From CAIKBL01 sp050247235 (lineage in GTDB: Bacteria; Pseudomonadota; Gammaproteobacteria; Ga0077536), in contig JBFWUN010000127.1 of the NCBI GenBank assembly GCA_050247235.1, forward strand, positions 1 through 5,256: 5,256 nucleotides of DNA, given 5' to 3'. A program made the position numbers and the translations under genes. This document shows positions 1-5,256 of this stretch, piece by piece; position 1 is the stretch's first letter, and every line of letters begins with the position of its first letter. The notes under the pieces were generated by a model that worked only from the letters and a program-made list of their open reading frames with translations, was not told the origin of the DNA and searched no databases.

Positions 1-23
1 GCCACTTTCCCGTTGATCTGCAT
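1..23 (-). CDS. 5' end of a gene, probably short-chain dehydrogenase (3-hydroxyacyl-CoA dehydrogenase type), partial
   Basis: Only the first seven codons are inside the window, reading MQINGKV from an ATG at 23-21 and continuing past base 1. A good ribosome binding site, GGGAGA at 34-29 on the minus strand, lies 5 nt before the ATG, which supports a real start. The N-terminus resembles the opening of type II 3-hydroxyacyl-CoA dehydrogenases of the SDR family (usually M-x-I-x-GKV followed by a TGGxSGLG nucleotide-binding loop), but the diagnostic loop lies outside the window. The neighbouring thiolase and acyl-CoA ligase fit a beta-oxidation role. That a gene starts here is fairly likely; the family is inferred from seven residues and could be wrong. 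Confidence 0.55.
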
Positions 24-190
24 GTCTCTCTCCCACTCGCGAGTAGTCTTCATATCGGATGTGCCGGCAGGGCGCGGCGCGCCCGGCGCGATCGGGGGGT
101 ATCATACCGGCTATCGGCGACCGCCGGCATGCGCGCGCCACGCGCAATATCGCTGCCCGCATACCGGTGCGCCCACTTCCGGGAGGAACC
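24..190. promoter_or_regulatory. Divergent intergenic region with short palindromes
   Basis: This 167-bp spacer separates the divergent dehydrogenase-like gene and GST gene, so it should contain promoters in both directions. Visible palindromes are ACTCGCGAGT (35-44), a 15-bp inverted repeat GGGCGCG-g-CGCGCCC (70-84) and GGTAT-c-ATACC (98-108). The last one carries a -10-like hexamer on each strand (TATCAT at 100-105 plus, TATGAT at 106-101 minus), but I find no convincing -35 partner for either. The octamer CATACCGG occurs at 103-110 and 160-167. No operator can be assigned to a known regulator. Confidence 0.4.
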
Positions 191-820
191 ATGCTGCTGT
201 ACGACTTCGCCCTCGCCCCCAACCCTCGCCGCGTCCGCATGTACCTCGCGGAAAAAGGCCTGTCGGTGCCCACCGTGCAGGTCAACCTCCGCCAGGGCGA
301 GCATCTCGCAGGCGAATTCCGCGCCCTGAACCCGGCGCTCATCGTGCCGGCGCTCGCGCTCGACGACGGGACCTTGCTGACCGAGACGATGGCCATCTGC
401 CGCTACTTCGAAGCGCTGCATCCCGAGCCCGTACTGTTCGGCGCGACACCCCGTGAGCAGGGGCTCGTCGAAATGTGGAATCGACGAATCGAACTCGAAG
501 GACTGATGGGGGTGGCGGAGGCGCTGCGCAACTCGCTGGAACGCTTCAAGGACCGCGCGCTCACCGGACCGCGCGACTACGCGCAGATCCCGGCCCTGGT
601 CGCACGCGGGCATGCGCGGACGCGCGGGTTCTTCGAAGACCTCGAGACGAGGCTGGCGGCGAACCCGTACGTGGCGGGCCCGGCATTCTCCATGGCGGAC
701 ATCAACGCGTTCGTCACGGTCGAATTCGCCGGGTGGATCGAGGAGAAGCCGGATCCCGGTCAAGTGCACCTGCAGCGCTGGCACCGGGAAATTGCGTCAC
801 GCCCCAGCGCCAAGGCCTGA
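191..820 (+). CDS. Glutathione S-transferase family protein
   Basis: The product has 209 residues, a normal length for a cytosolic GST. The N-terminal thioredoxin-like domain (about 1-78) opens LYDFALAPNPRRVRMYLAEKGL, contains the cis-proline motif VPAL (Pro53) and ends with the glutathione-binding E65-T66 motif in TETMAICRYFE. The all-helical C-terminal domain (about 88-209) holds the GST folding signature FSMADI (S167, D170). The usual catalytic Ser/Cys/Tyr position reads A-P-N-P, so Asn11 may take the role, as in Nu-class-like GSTs; this is inference. The open frame extends upstream to base 59, but the ATG at 191 is chosen because GGGAGGA sits at 181-187 just before it and the GST domain starts there. 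Likely roles are detoxification or thiol/peroxide chemistry; the substrate is unknown. It is a single-gene unit, divergent from the gene on its left and convergent with the thiolase. Confidence 0.9.
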   Translation: MLLYDFALAPNPRRVRMYLAEKGLSVPTVQVNLRQGEHLAGEFRALNPALIVPALALDDGTLLTETMAICRYFEALHPEPVLFGATPREQGLVEMWNRRIELEGLMGVAEALRNSLERFKDRALTGPRDYAQIPALVARGHARTRGFFEDLETRLAANPYVAGPAFSMADINAFVTVEFAGWIEEKPDPGQVHLQRWHREIASRPSAKA

Positions 821-826
821 GGCGAA

Positions 827-855
827 CCCCGCGGGACCACGCCCGCGGGGATTTT
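827..855 (+). terminator. Rho-independent terminator of the GST gene
   Basis: A perfect 9-bp GC-rich stem, CCCCGCGGG (827-835) with CCCGCGGGG (842-850), encloses a 6-nt loop and is followed by ATTTT. It starts 6 nt after the GST stop codon. It lies between two convergent genes and could also act on thiolase transcripts from the other strand, but there it is followed by only two T residues, so it is weaker in that direction. Confidence 0.85.
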
Positions 856-868
856 CGTCTGGGCAGGG

Positions 869-2050
869 CTACAGCAGTTCGACGCCGACCGCGGTGGCTT
901 CGCCGCCGCCGATGCACAGGCTGGCGACGCCGCGCCGCTTGCCCATGTCACGCAGCGCGTACATCAGGGTGACGATGATGCGCGCGCCGGACGCACCGAC
1001 CGGATGCCCCAGCGCACACGCGCCGCCGCGCACGTTGATCTTCTCATGCGCGATCTTCAGGTCGTGCATCGCCGCCATCGCGACCACCGCGAACGCTTCA
1101 TTGACTTCATACAGATCGACATCGGCATCGGTCCAGCCGAGTTTCTTCATCAGCTTCTGGATCGCGAAAACCGGCGCCGTCGTGAACCAGCCGGGTTCGT
1201 GGGCGTGCGTTGCGTGACCCAGGATCCGTGCGAGCGGCACCTGGCCGGTGGCCTTCGCATGCGCTTCGGTGGTCAGGATCAGCGCCGCGGCGCCGTCTGA
1301 AATCGAACTCGAATTCGCCGCCGTGACCGTGCCGTCCTTCGCGAACGCCGGACGGAGCTGCGGGATCTTGTCGAGTTTCGCCTTGCCCGGCTGTTCGTCG
1401 ATCTCCACGCGCCTGGCATCACGCGGGGTCACCACGTCGACCGGCGCGATCTCGGCCTTGAATGCGCCGCTCGTGATGGCCTGCTGCGCGCGGGTCAGCG
1501 ACGCGATCGCGTAAGCATCCTGCGCCTCGCGCGTGAACCCGTACTTCGCGGCACAGTCTTCGGCAAACGTGCCCATCAGGCGCCCACGCTGGTAGACGTC
1601 TTCGAGGCCATCGATGTACATGTGATCGAGCATTTCGCCGTGACCGAGACGCATGCCCACGCGCACCTTCGGCAGGAGGTACGGCGCGTTCGACATGCTC
1701 TCCATGCCGCCGGCAACGATCACGGTGGAATTGCCGGACGCGATCCCGTCGTACCCGATCATGACGGCCTTCATGCCGGAACCGCACATCTTGTTGACGG
1801 TCGTCGCGCCGGTGGTCTTGGGAATTCCCGCGCCGATCGAGGCCTGGCGGGCCGGGGCCTGGCCGAGCCCCGCGGGCAGCACGCAGCCCATGAGGGTCTC
1901 ATCGACGCTCGCCGGGTCGACCTTCGCGCGTTCGAGCGCGGCCTTGATCGCGACGGCACCGAGGACCGGCGCCGCCACCGACGACAGTTCGCCCTGCATA
2001 CCCCCCATCGGGGTACGCGCGGCGCCGGTGATGACAACAGCGTTCTGCAT
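869..2050 (-). CDS. Acetyl-CoA C-acetyltransferase (thiolase)
   Basis: This 393-residue protein has the standard length of a bacterial thiolase. It condenses two acetyl-CoA to acetoacetyl-CoA or, in reverse, cleaves 3-ketoacyl-CoA, the last step of beta-oxidation. The N-terminal half opens AVVITGAARTPMGGMQGELSS and holds the nucleophilic Cys89 in VNKMCGSGMKA, followed by GGMESMSNAPYLL (114-126). The C-terminal half holds NEAF (317-320), His349 in GGACALGHPVGASGAR and Cys379 in CIGGGEA, so all catalytic residues are present. The motif SSSISDGAAAL (247-257) is also typical. The ATG at 2050 is chosen, although the frame is open to 2191, because GGAGAGA (2063-2057) lies 6 nt before it and the conserved fold begins there. 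Sequence alone does not separate acetoacetyl-CoA thiolase from broader 3-ketoacyl-CoA thiolase. It may be cotranscribed with the two upstream minus-strand genes, but the 190-bp gap allows its own promoter. Confidence 0.95.
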   Translation of the reverse strand: MQNAVVITGAARTPMGGMQGELSSVAAPVLGAVAIKAALERAKVDPASVDETLMGCVLPAGLGQAPARQASIGAGIPKTTGATTVNKMCGSGMKAVMIGYDGIASGNSTVIVAGGMESMSNAPYLLPKVRVGMRLGHGEMLDHMYIDGLEDVYQRGRLMGTFAEDCAAKYGFTREAQDAYAIASLTRAQQAITSGAFKAEIAPVDVVTPRDARRVEIDEQPGKAKLDKIPQLRPAFAKDGTVTAANSSSISDGAAALILTTEAHAKATGQVPLARILGHATHAHEPGWFTTAPVFAIQKLMKKLGWTDADVDLYEVNEAFAVVAMAAMHDLKIAHEKINVRGGACALGHPVGASGARIIVTLMYALRDMGKRRGVASLCIGGGEATAVGVELL

Positions 2051-2240
2051 GGGAAATCTCTCCAGGGTTTTCCAGGGGTTCCAAAATCGTCCGCAGTCTA
2101 CTCCAGAGTCCGGGAGGGTGGCATAGGAACCCGGGAGCACCATCGCGGACTGCGCCACGCGACCGGCGCGCTGACAATGGTTAACGGACAACCTGTCCGG
2201 TTCTGAACCCGGGTGGCGGCGTGCGCCGACGCCACGTCAC
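2051..2240 (-). promoter_or_regulatory. Thiolase upstream region with tandem palindromes
   Basis: This 190-bp spacer lies between the oxidase stop and the thiolase start. Three small palindromes cluster in 33 bp: GTTAAC (2180-2185), CGGACA-acc-TGTCCG (2185-2199) and GGTTC-t-GAACC (2199-2209). Such a cluster is compatible with a repressor operator, but it matches no regulator motif I can name. A 7-bp direct repeat TCCAGGG (2061-2067, 2071-2077) sits by the ribosome binding site. I found no convincing -35/-10 pair, and no U-tract terminator after the oxidase gene. Confidence 0.35.
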
Positions 2241-3653
2241 TCACAGCACCTTGCCGGGATTCATCAGTCCCTTCGGATCGAGCGTCTGCTTGAGCGAACG
2301 CATGAGCGCGAGCGCCACCGGGGACTTGGTCTGTGCCAGCAGGTCACGCTTGAGCTGACCGACGCCGTGCTCGGCGCTGAAACTGCCGCCAAGTGCGACC
2401 GCCGCGTCGTGCACCGCCGTGGAGATCGCCGGTCCCTGCCCATGCCGGAATGCATCAGCGTCCAGTCCTTCTGGCGCGAGTACGTTGAAATGCAGGTTGC
2501 CGTCACCGACGTGGCCGTACACGGAAAAGCGGCATCCGGGAAACGCGTGCTCGACCGCCGCGCGGGCCCGCGTCGCGAGGCGCGGCAGTTCGGCGATCTC
2601 GACGGACACATCGTGCTTGACCGAACCGCCCACCGCGCGCTCACCGGCGGGGATCTGTTCACGCAACCGCCAGAACGCCGCCCGTTGTGCAGCCGACGTC
2701 GCGATCACGCCATCCTGCACGATGCCCTCGTCCTGCAACCGCGCACAAGCGGCCTGCAATGCCTCGCCGAGACTGTCGAATGCCTCGCCGCCGCTGACTT
2801 CCACCAGTACGTAATGCCGATGGTCGGATTCGAAGGGCGACCGGACATCCGGCACGTGCGCCAGGACCAGCGCGAGCGCGTCCGCGGTGAAATACTCGAA
2901 CGAAGTGACACTGTCGCCAAGCGCATCGCGCAGCCCCGCCAGCATCGCGCACGCGGCGTCGAGATCGCGCACCGCGCAGAGCGCGGTCTCGCGCCGGGTC
3001 GGCCATGGAAACAGGCGCAACGCGGCCGCGGTGATAATCCCGAGCGTACCTTCGGCGCCGATGAACCACTGCTTCACGTCGTACCCAGTGTTGTTCTTGC
3101 GCAGCGCCGACAGCTGGTCGAGCACGCGGCCGTCGGGCAAGACCACTTCGAGGCCCAGCACAAGGTCGCGCGCCGTCCCGTAGCGCAGGACGGCCAGCCC
3201 GCCCGCGTTGGTAGACAGCACACCGCCGATCTGGCTGGTCAGTTCAGACCCCATGCTGAGCGGGAAGAACATGTGCGCGCGCTCGGCCGCGAGCTGTGCC
3301 TCGCGCAGGCTGAGACCAGCGTCGACGATCATTGCGCCGGATACACGGTCGATCCGGCGGATGCTGCACAGGCGCGACAGCGCGATCACGAGCGCGCGGC
3401 CGGTCGTATCCGGTGTGGCACCGCCGCAGTAGCCGGTATTGCCACCCTGCGGGACCATCGGGATCCCGTGCGCGTGACAGTAGCCGACGATCCTGGCGAG
3501 ATCCGCGGTGGACGCCGGCAACGCCACCGCGAGCGCTCGGCCCTGGAACAGCCGGCGTTCGTCGACGAGATACGGGGACGTGGCGTCGGGGTTCGTCAGC
3601 AGCGCGTCGGGACCGACGAGCGCCCGGAGATCGGACAATGCCGCGCGGGACAC
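2241..3653 (-). CDS. FAD-binding oxidoreductase, D-2-hydroxyglutarate / D-lactate dehydrogenase type
   Basis: This 470-residue flavoprotein matches the family length. Residues about 35-215 form the FAD-binding (VAO/PCMH-type) domain, with PQGGNTGYCGG (68-78), the MGSELTSQIGGVLSTNAGG stretch (134-152), KNNTGYD (186-192) and IGAEGTLGIIT (198-208). The C-terminal FAD-oxidase domain shows WRLREQIP (328-335), SVKHDVSV (344-351), the metal-binding HVGDGNLH (His381, His388), AEHG (Glu428) and the closing DPKGLMNPGKVL. It should oxidise a 2-hydroxyacid to the 2-oxoacid with FAD, passing electrons to ETF, a quinone or a cytochrome. It has no Fe-S domain. The position held by a substrate-contacting Thr in human D2HGDH appears to be Pro335; from memory IPEA-type sequences are usual in bacterial homologues. 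The start is GTG at 3653, 7 nt after the upstream stop, with only a weak ribosome binding site, which suggests translational coupling. The exact substrate is not determinable. Confidence 0.92.
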   Translation of the reverse strand: MSRAALSDLRALVGPDALLTNPDATSPYLVDERRLFQGRALAVALPASTADLARIVGYCHAHGIPMVPQGGNTGYCGGATPDTTGRALVIALSRLCSIRRIDRVSGAMIVDAGLSLREAQLAAERAHMFFPLSMGSELTSQIGGVLSTNAGGLAVLRYGTARDLVLGLEVVLPDGRVLDQLSALRKNNTGYDVKQWFIGAEGTLGIITAAALRLFPWPTRRETALCAVRDLDAACAMLAGLRDALGDSVTSFEYFTADALALVLAHVPDVRSPFESDHRHYVLVEVSGGEAFDSLGEALQAACARLQDEGIVQDGVIATSAAQRAAFWRLREQIPAGERAVGGSVKHDVSVEIAELPRLATRARAAVEHAFPGCRFSVYGHVGDGNLHFNVLAPEGLDADAFRHGQGPAISTAVHDAAVALGGSFSAEHGVGQLKRDLLAQTKSPVALALMRSLKQTLDPKGLMNPGKVL

Positions 3654-3660
3654 GAGCGGG

Positions 3661-4611
3661 TCACGCGACCTGCGACATCTTCATCGTCTTGCGATAGCGC
3701 TCGCAGCGCTCGACGAAATTCCGCGCCGTCTTCGGCATGGGAACCCGCGCGAACGCGACCCATTCGATGATCTTCTTGCCCTCGCGTATGAGTTCCATGC
3801 CCCTGACGACGCAAGGCCCTTCGCGCTCGCTCAACGCGCCGCGCGGCTCGAAGTGGGACAGCTCGTCACCGGTTGCGACGAACTCCGGCCACACGTCGAA
3901 GATCGCGCGATCGGTCTTCATCGTCTCGCTCTCGAGCTTCGCCGCCTTCGCATAGGCATCGACCCGGCACGCGACCCCGTTGAAAGGCGCGAGCCCGCTG
4001 AAAGTCTCGATCAGCGTGCTGGCGATCTGGTCGATCGCGGACATCGACAGCGCGACCTTGATGTAGCGGGATTCGTAGAAGTCCGCGATCGGCATGTAGA
4101 AAGCTTTCAGCGGCTCTCCCCACAGTTCGTCCAGCCCTTCCTCACCGCTGTAATGCAGGACCTGTTTGCCAAGTTCGAACGCCTCGAGGAAACAGGCCTC
4201 GCATTCCCGCAGGAGTTCATTGTCATACGCGATCTCGATGCCCCGCTGCTTGAGCTCGAAGATGATGTTGAAGATATCTGACCCGCGGTTGAGCAGCGCA
4301 CCGGCGAGCATCGCGGCATTGACACGCCTGCGATGGGGTTCTGTCTGGGAGTCGTACGCGGCGCGCGCGTCCTTGAGCTTGTACCCGGGCGTGTTGATGC
4401 CGGGTTCGGTATGGTGGAAGACGCGCTTGGTGAGTTGGTCGATGAGTTCGCGTCGGGCGGCTTCCTCGTTGGGAGGGACGTCGTAGTGACGTATCCAGTA
4501 ACCGTCGTAGAAGATGACGCGTTTGCCATCGAGTTCACCGACCGTACCGTTCTTCGGTGGGGCGCCCGGCTTGTCACCAGCGCCCGTCGGCGAAACAGAA
4601 TCTGTTGTCAT
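3661..4611 (-). CDS. Conserved-looking protein of unknown function (316 aa)
   Basis: I do not recognise this family. The predicted protein has a disordered, Ser/Pro/Thr/Gly-rich N-terminus (1-25), then a folded-looking part opening VGELDGKRVIFYDGYWIRHYDVPP (24-47). Charged helical segments follow: NEEAARRELIDQLTKRVFHH (48-67), the RRRVNAAMLAGALLNRGSDIFNIIFELKQRG region (94-124) and LLRECEACFLEAFELGKQVLHY (133-154). It ends in a basic tail (ERCERYRKTMKMSQVA). There is no signal peptide and no membrane segment, so it is probably cytoplasmic. Cys137 and Cys140 (CEAC) and His66/His67 are visible but form no known metal site. The ATG at 4611 is preferred because GAGAG (4623-4619) lies 7 nt upstream; a TTG at 4641 would add 10 residues but has no ribosome binding site. 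Its stop lies 7 nt before the GTG of the FAD oxidase, so the two are probably one operon, and it may be a partner or accessory of that enzyme (inference). Confidence 0.8.
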   Translation of the reverse strand: MTTDSVSPTGAGDKPGAPPKNGTVGELDGKRVIFYDGYWIRHYDVPPNEEAARRELIDQLTKRVFHHTEPGINTPGYKLKDARAAYDSQTEPHRRRVNAAMLAGALLNRGSDIFNIIFELKQRGIEIAYDNELLRECEACFLEAFELGKQVLHYSGEEGLDELWGEPLKAFYMPIADFYESRYIKVALSMSAIDQIASTLIETFSGLAPFNGVACRVDAYAKAAKLESETMKTDRAIFDVWPEFVATGDELSHFEPRGALSEREGPCVVRGMELIREGKKIIEWVAFARVPMPKTARNFVERCERYRKTMKMSQVA

Positions 4612-4696
4612 GCTGGGGCTCTCGAGTGGCGCACCCGACAAGTGCGCGAGAACGATTCATCCGGGATGCGCGGCTGACAGGACCGCGCCTCCACAT

Positions 4697-4721
4697 CCAT
4701 CGGCCCGCCCTGGGCCGATGG
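4697..4721 (-). repeat. 10-bp perfect inverted repeat (hairpin) in the leader of the unknown-protein operon
   Basis: CCATCGGCCC (4697-4706) and GGGCCGATGG (4712-4721) are exact reverse complements around a 5-nt loop. No T-run follows on either strand, so it is not an intrinsic terminator. It starts about where a transcript from the adjacent predicted promoter would begin, so it could be a 5'-end mRNA stem-loop or a DNA operator over the start site. Confidence 0.6.
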
Positions 4722-4728
4722 GGCGCCT

Positions 4729-4756
4729 ATGATACAAACATCGACGCCGGAGTCTA
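4729..4756 (-). promoter_or_regulatory. Predicted sigma70-type promoter for the unknown protein and FAD oxidase operon
   Basis: On the minus strand, a -35-like TAGACT (4756-4751, four of six matches to TTGACA) is separated by 16 nt from a -10-like TATCAT (4734-4729, five of six matches to TATAAT). It lies in a locally AT-richer patch of an otherwise very GC-rich spacer. Transcription would start near 4722 and give a leader of about 110 nt before the ATG at 4611. This is prediction by eye only. Confidence 0.45.
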
Positions 4757-4917
4757 ATCGGCTGAACGATCGCACGGGCGCAGCCCTCGACATCCAGGTG
4801 CGGCCACCTCCGCGCGCGCGGTCCACCGCGTGATCATCGTGCCGGTTGCGCACATCCGCGGCGTCGACGCCGGGGTGGGCTCATGCACACAATTCCCTTT
4901 CAATTCACTCACCTCCG

Positions 4918-4952
4918 CGCGCGCTGCCGAGCGCCCTTGCGGCAGGCGCGCG
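4918..4952. repeat. Imperfect GC-rich inverted repeat
   Basis: The left arm, CGCGCGCTGCCG (4918-4929), pairs with 4940-4952 over 12 bp with one bulged G (4945), around a 10-nt loop. It lies 111 bp downstream of the acyl-CoA ligase stop in that gene's direction. No T-run follows on either strand, so it is not a typical intrinsic terminator; it could be a transcript 3'-end stem-loop or simply a result of base composition. Confidence 0.4.
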
Positions 4953-5062
4953 GGGGACCTCCACACCGCCCCGGACGACTGCTCAGCGACCCGGGTCCGG
5001 TCCGCGCCGCCGAGGTGTTTTCGATCTTTTACGATCACGTTCACGCGGCGCGGCGTGTCCGC

Positions 5063-5256
5063 TCACGTGCCGGGGAAACGGTAGTCGGCGAGCTGCTTGC
5101 GCAGTTCCAGTTTGCTGAGCTTGCCGGTTGCGGTGTGCGGAAGCGACGCAACGAATACGACATCTTCCGGAATCCACCACCTGGCGACTCTTCCGTCAAA
5201 CCACTCGAGGATCTCCCGCGGCTGCACATCGACACCCGGCTTGCGGACCACCACGA
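5063..5256 (-). CDS. Fatty-acid/carboxylic-acid CoA ligase (AMP-forming), C-terminal fragment
   Basis: Only the last 63 residues and the TGA stop (5065-5063) are inside the window; the gene continues past base 5256. The sequence is the AMP-binding enzyme C-terminal domain: VVVRKPGVDVQPREIL, then GRVARWWIPEDVVFV (21-35 of the fragment) and LPHTATGKLSKLELRKQL. Lys45 of the fragment, in the ATGK motif (codon 5122-5120), is the conserved lysine that helps catalyse adenylation. The ARWW-P-x-x-V-x-F-V pattern with PHTATGK is typical of the AlkK/DmdB-like branch of medium-chain acyl-CoA or methylthiopropionyl-CoA ligases. The enzyme activates a carboxylic acid with ATP to its CoA thioester, consistent with the thiolase nearby. 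The chain-length preference cannot be read from this fragment. Confidence 0.9.
   Translation of the reverse strand, partial: VVVRKPGVDVQPREILEWFDGRVARWWIPEDVVFVASLPHTATGKLSKLELRKQLADYRFPGT

Larger units (their letters stand above)
4612..5062. other. 451-bp stretch without a recognisable gene
   Basis: This stretch lies between the acyl-CoA ligase stop and the unknown-protein start, both on the minus strand. Apart from the promoter and hairpin given separately, it holds a second imperfect hairpin (4918-4952). It also has a 15-nt direct repeat CACCTCCGCGCGCGC (4805-4819 and 4910-4924) and a 10-nt direct repeat TCGACGCCGG (4741-4750 and 4864-4873). No U-tract terminator follows the ligase. Small open frames exist on both strands, but their Arg/Ser/Pro/Ala-rich translations look like GC-rich noncoding sequence and match nothing I know. 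Confidence 0.6.

Noticed and set aside
50..784. A 244-codon minus-strand open frame opposite the GST gene
   Set aside because: It is a mirror frame of the well-supported GST gene, with low-complexity Arg/Val/Glu content, no recognisable domain and no convincing ribosome binding site.
1622..2206. A 194-codon plus-strand open frame over the thiolase start
   Set aside because: It overlaps the thiolase N-terminus, which has intact motifs and its own ribosome binding site. The His/Arg/Gly-rich translation matches no known family.
2367..3770. A 467-codon plus-strand open frame opposite the FAD oxidase
   Set aside because: It is antisense to a protein with every expected oxidase motif. Its translation is Arg/Ala/Gly-rich with no recognisable domain, as expected from an antisense frame in GC-rich DNA.
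821..4611. The beta-oxidation-type cluster as a previously undescribed system
   Set aside because: Thiolase, acyl-CoA ligase and a 3-hydroxyacyl-CoA-type dehydrogenase are ordinary metabolic neighbours. Only the unknown 316-aa protein is unexplained, and one gene is not enough to claim a new system.
4754..5044. A 96-codon minus-strand open frame (MNVIVKDRKHLGG...) in the gene-poor stretch
   Set aside because: It starts with GTG, has no ribosome binding site at that start, and becomes Arg/Ser/Ala-rich without any recognisable motif. The internal GGAGGT-TTG start is noted as a weak possibility in the findings only.
5042..5057. CACGC...GCGTG inverted repeat just after the acyl-CoA ligase stop, as a terminator
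   Set aside because: The stem is only 5 bp and no T-run follows it in the direction of transcription.

Overview
This is a GC-rich window of about 5.3 kb (roughly two thirds G+C by eye) with tightly packed proteobacterial-style genes. The gene content (short-chain dehydrogenase start, GST, thiolase, FAD-linked 2-hydroxyacid oxidase, AlkK/DmdB-type acyl-CoA ligase) and the AGGAG-like ribosome binding sites suggest a beta- or gammaproteobacterium that uses fatty or other carboxylic acids. This is inference from gene families, and the lineage cannot be fixed from the window. Nothing indicates a mobile element, a CRISPR array, an rRNA or a tRNA.

Layout, left to right. Bases 1-23 hold the first seven codons of a minus-strand gene (MQINGKV...), probably a short-chain dehydrogenase of the 3-hydroxyacyl-CoA dehydrogenase type. 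A divergent spacer (24-190) with several short palindromes separates it from a plus-strand glutathione S-transferase-like gene (191-820), which ends at a clear rho-independent terminator (827-855). Converging on that terminator is a minus-strand acetyl-CoA acetyltransferase (thiolase) with an intact Cys/His/Cys catalytic set (869-2050). After a 190-bp spacer with tandem palindromes come two minus-strand genes only 7 nt apart: a D-2-hydroxyglutarate/D-lactate dehydrogenase-type FAD oxidase (2241-3653) and, upstream of it, an unrecognised 316-residue soluble protein (3661-4611). A 451-bp gene-poor stretch (4612-5062) precedes them. It carries a plausible sigma70-type promoter with a 10-bp perfect hairpin at the expected transcription start. 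The window ends inside the C-terminus of a minus-strand fatty-acyl-CoA ligase (5063-5256).

How they fit together: acyl-CoA ligase (activation), a 3-hydroxyacyl-CoA-type dehydrogenase (third step) and thiolase (last step) are parts of beta-oxidation or a related acyl-CoA pathway. The 2-hydroxyacid oxidase would pass electrons from a 2-hydroxyacid to an electron carrier. The unknown protein is the only gene without an assignable function, and its tight linkage to the oxidase is the main functional clue. I see no strong evidence for a new multi-gene system; the most interesting items are the unknown protein, its leader region and the gene-poor stretch.
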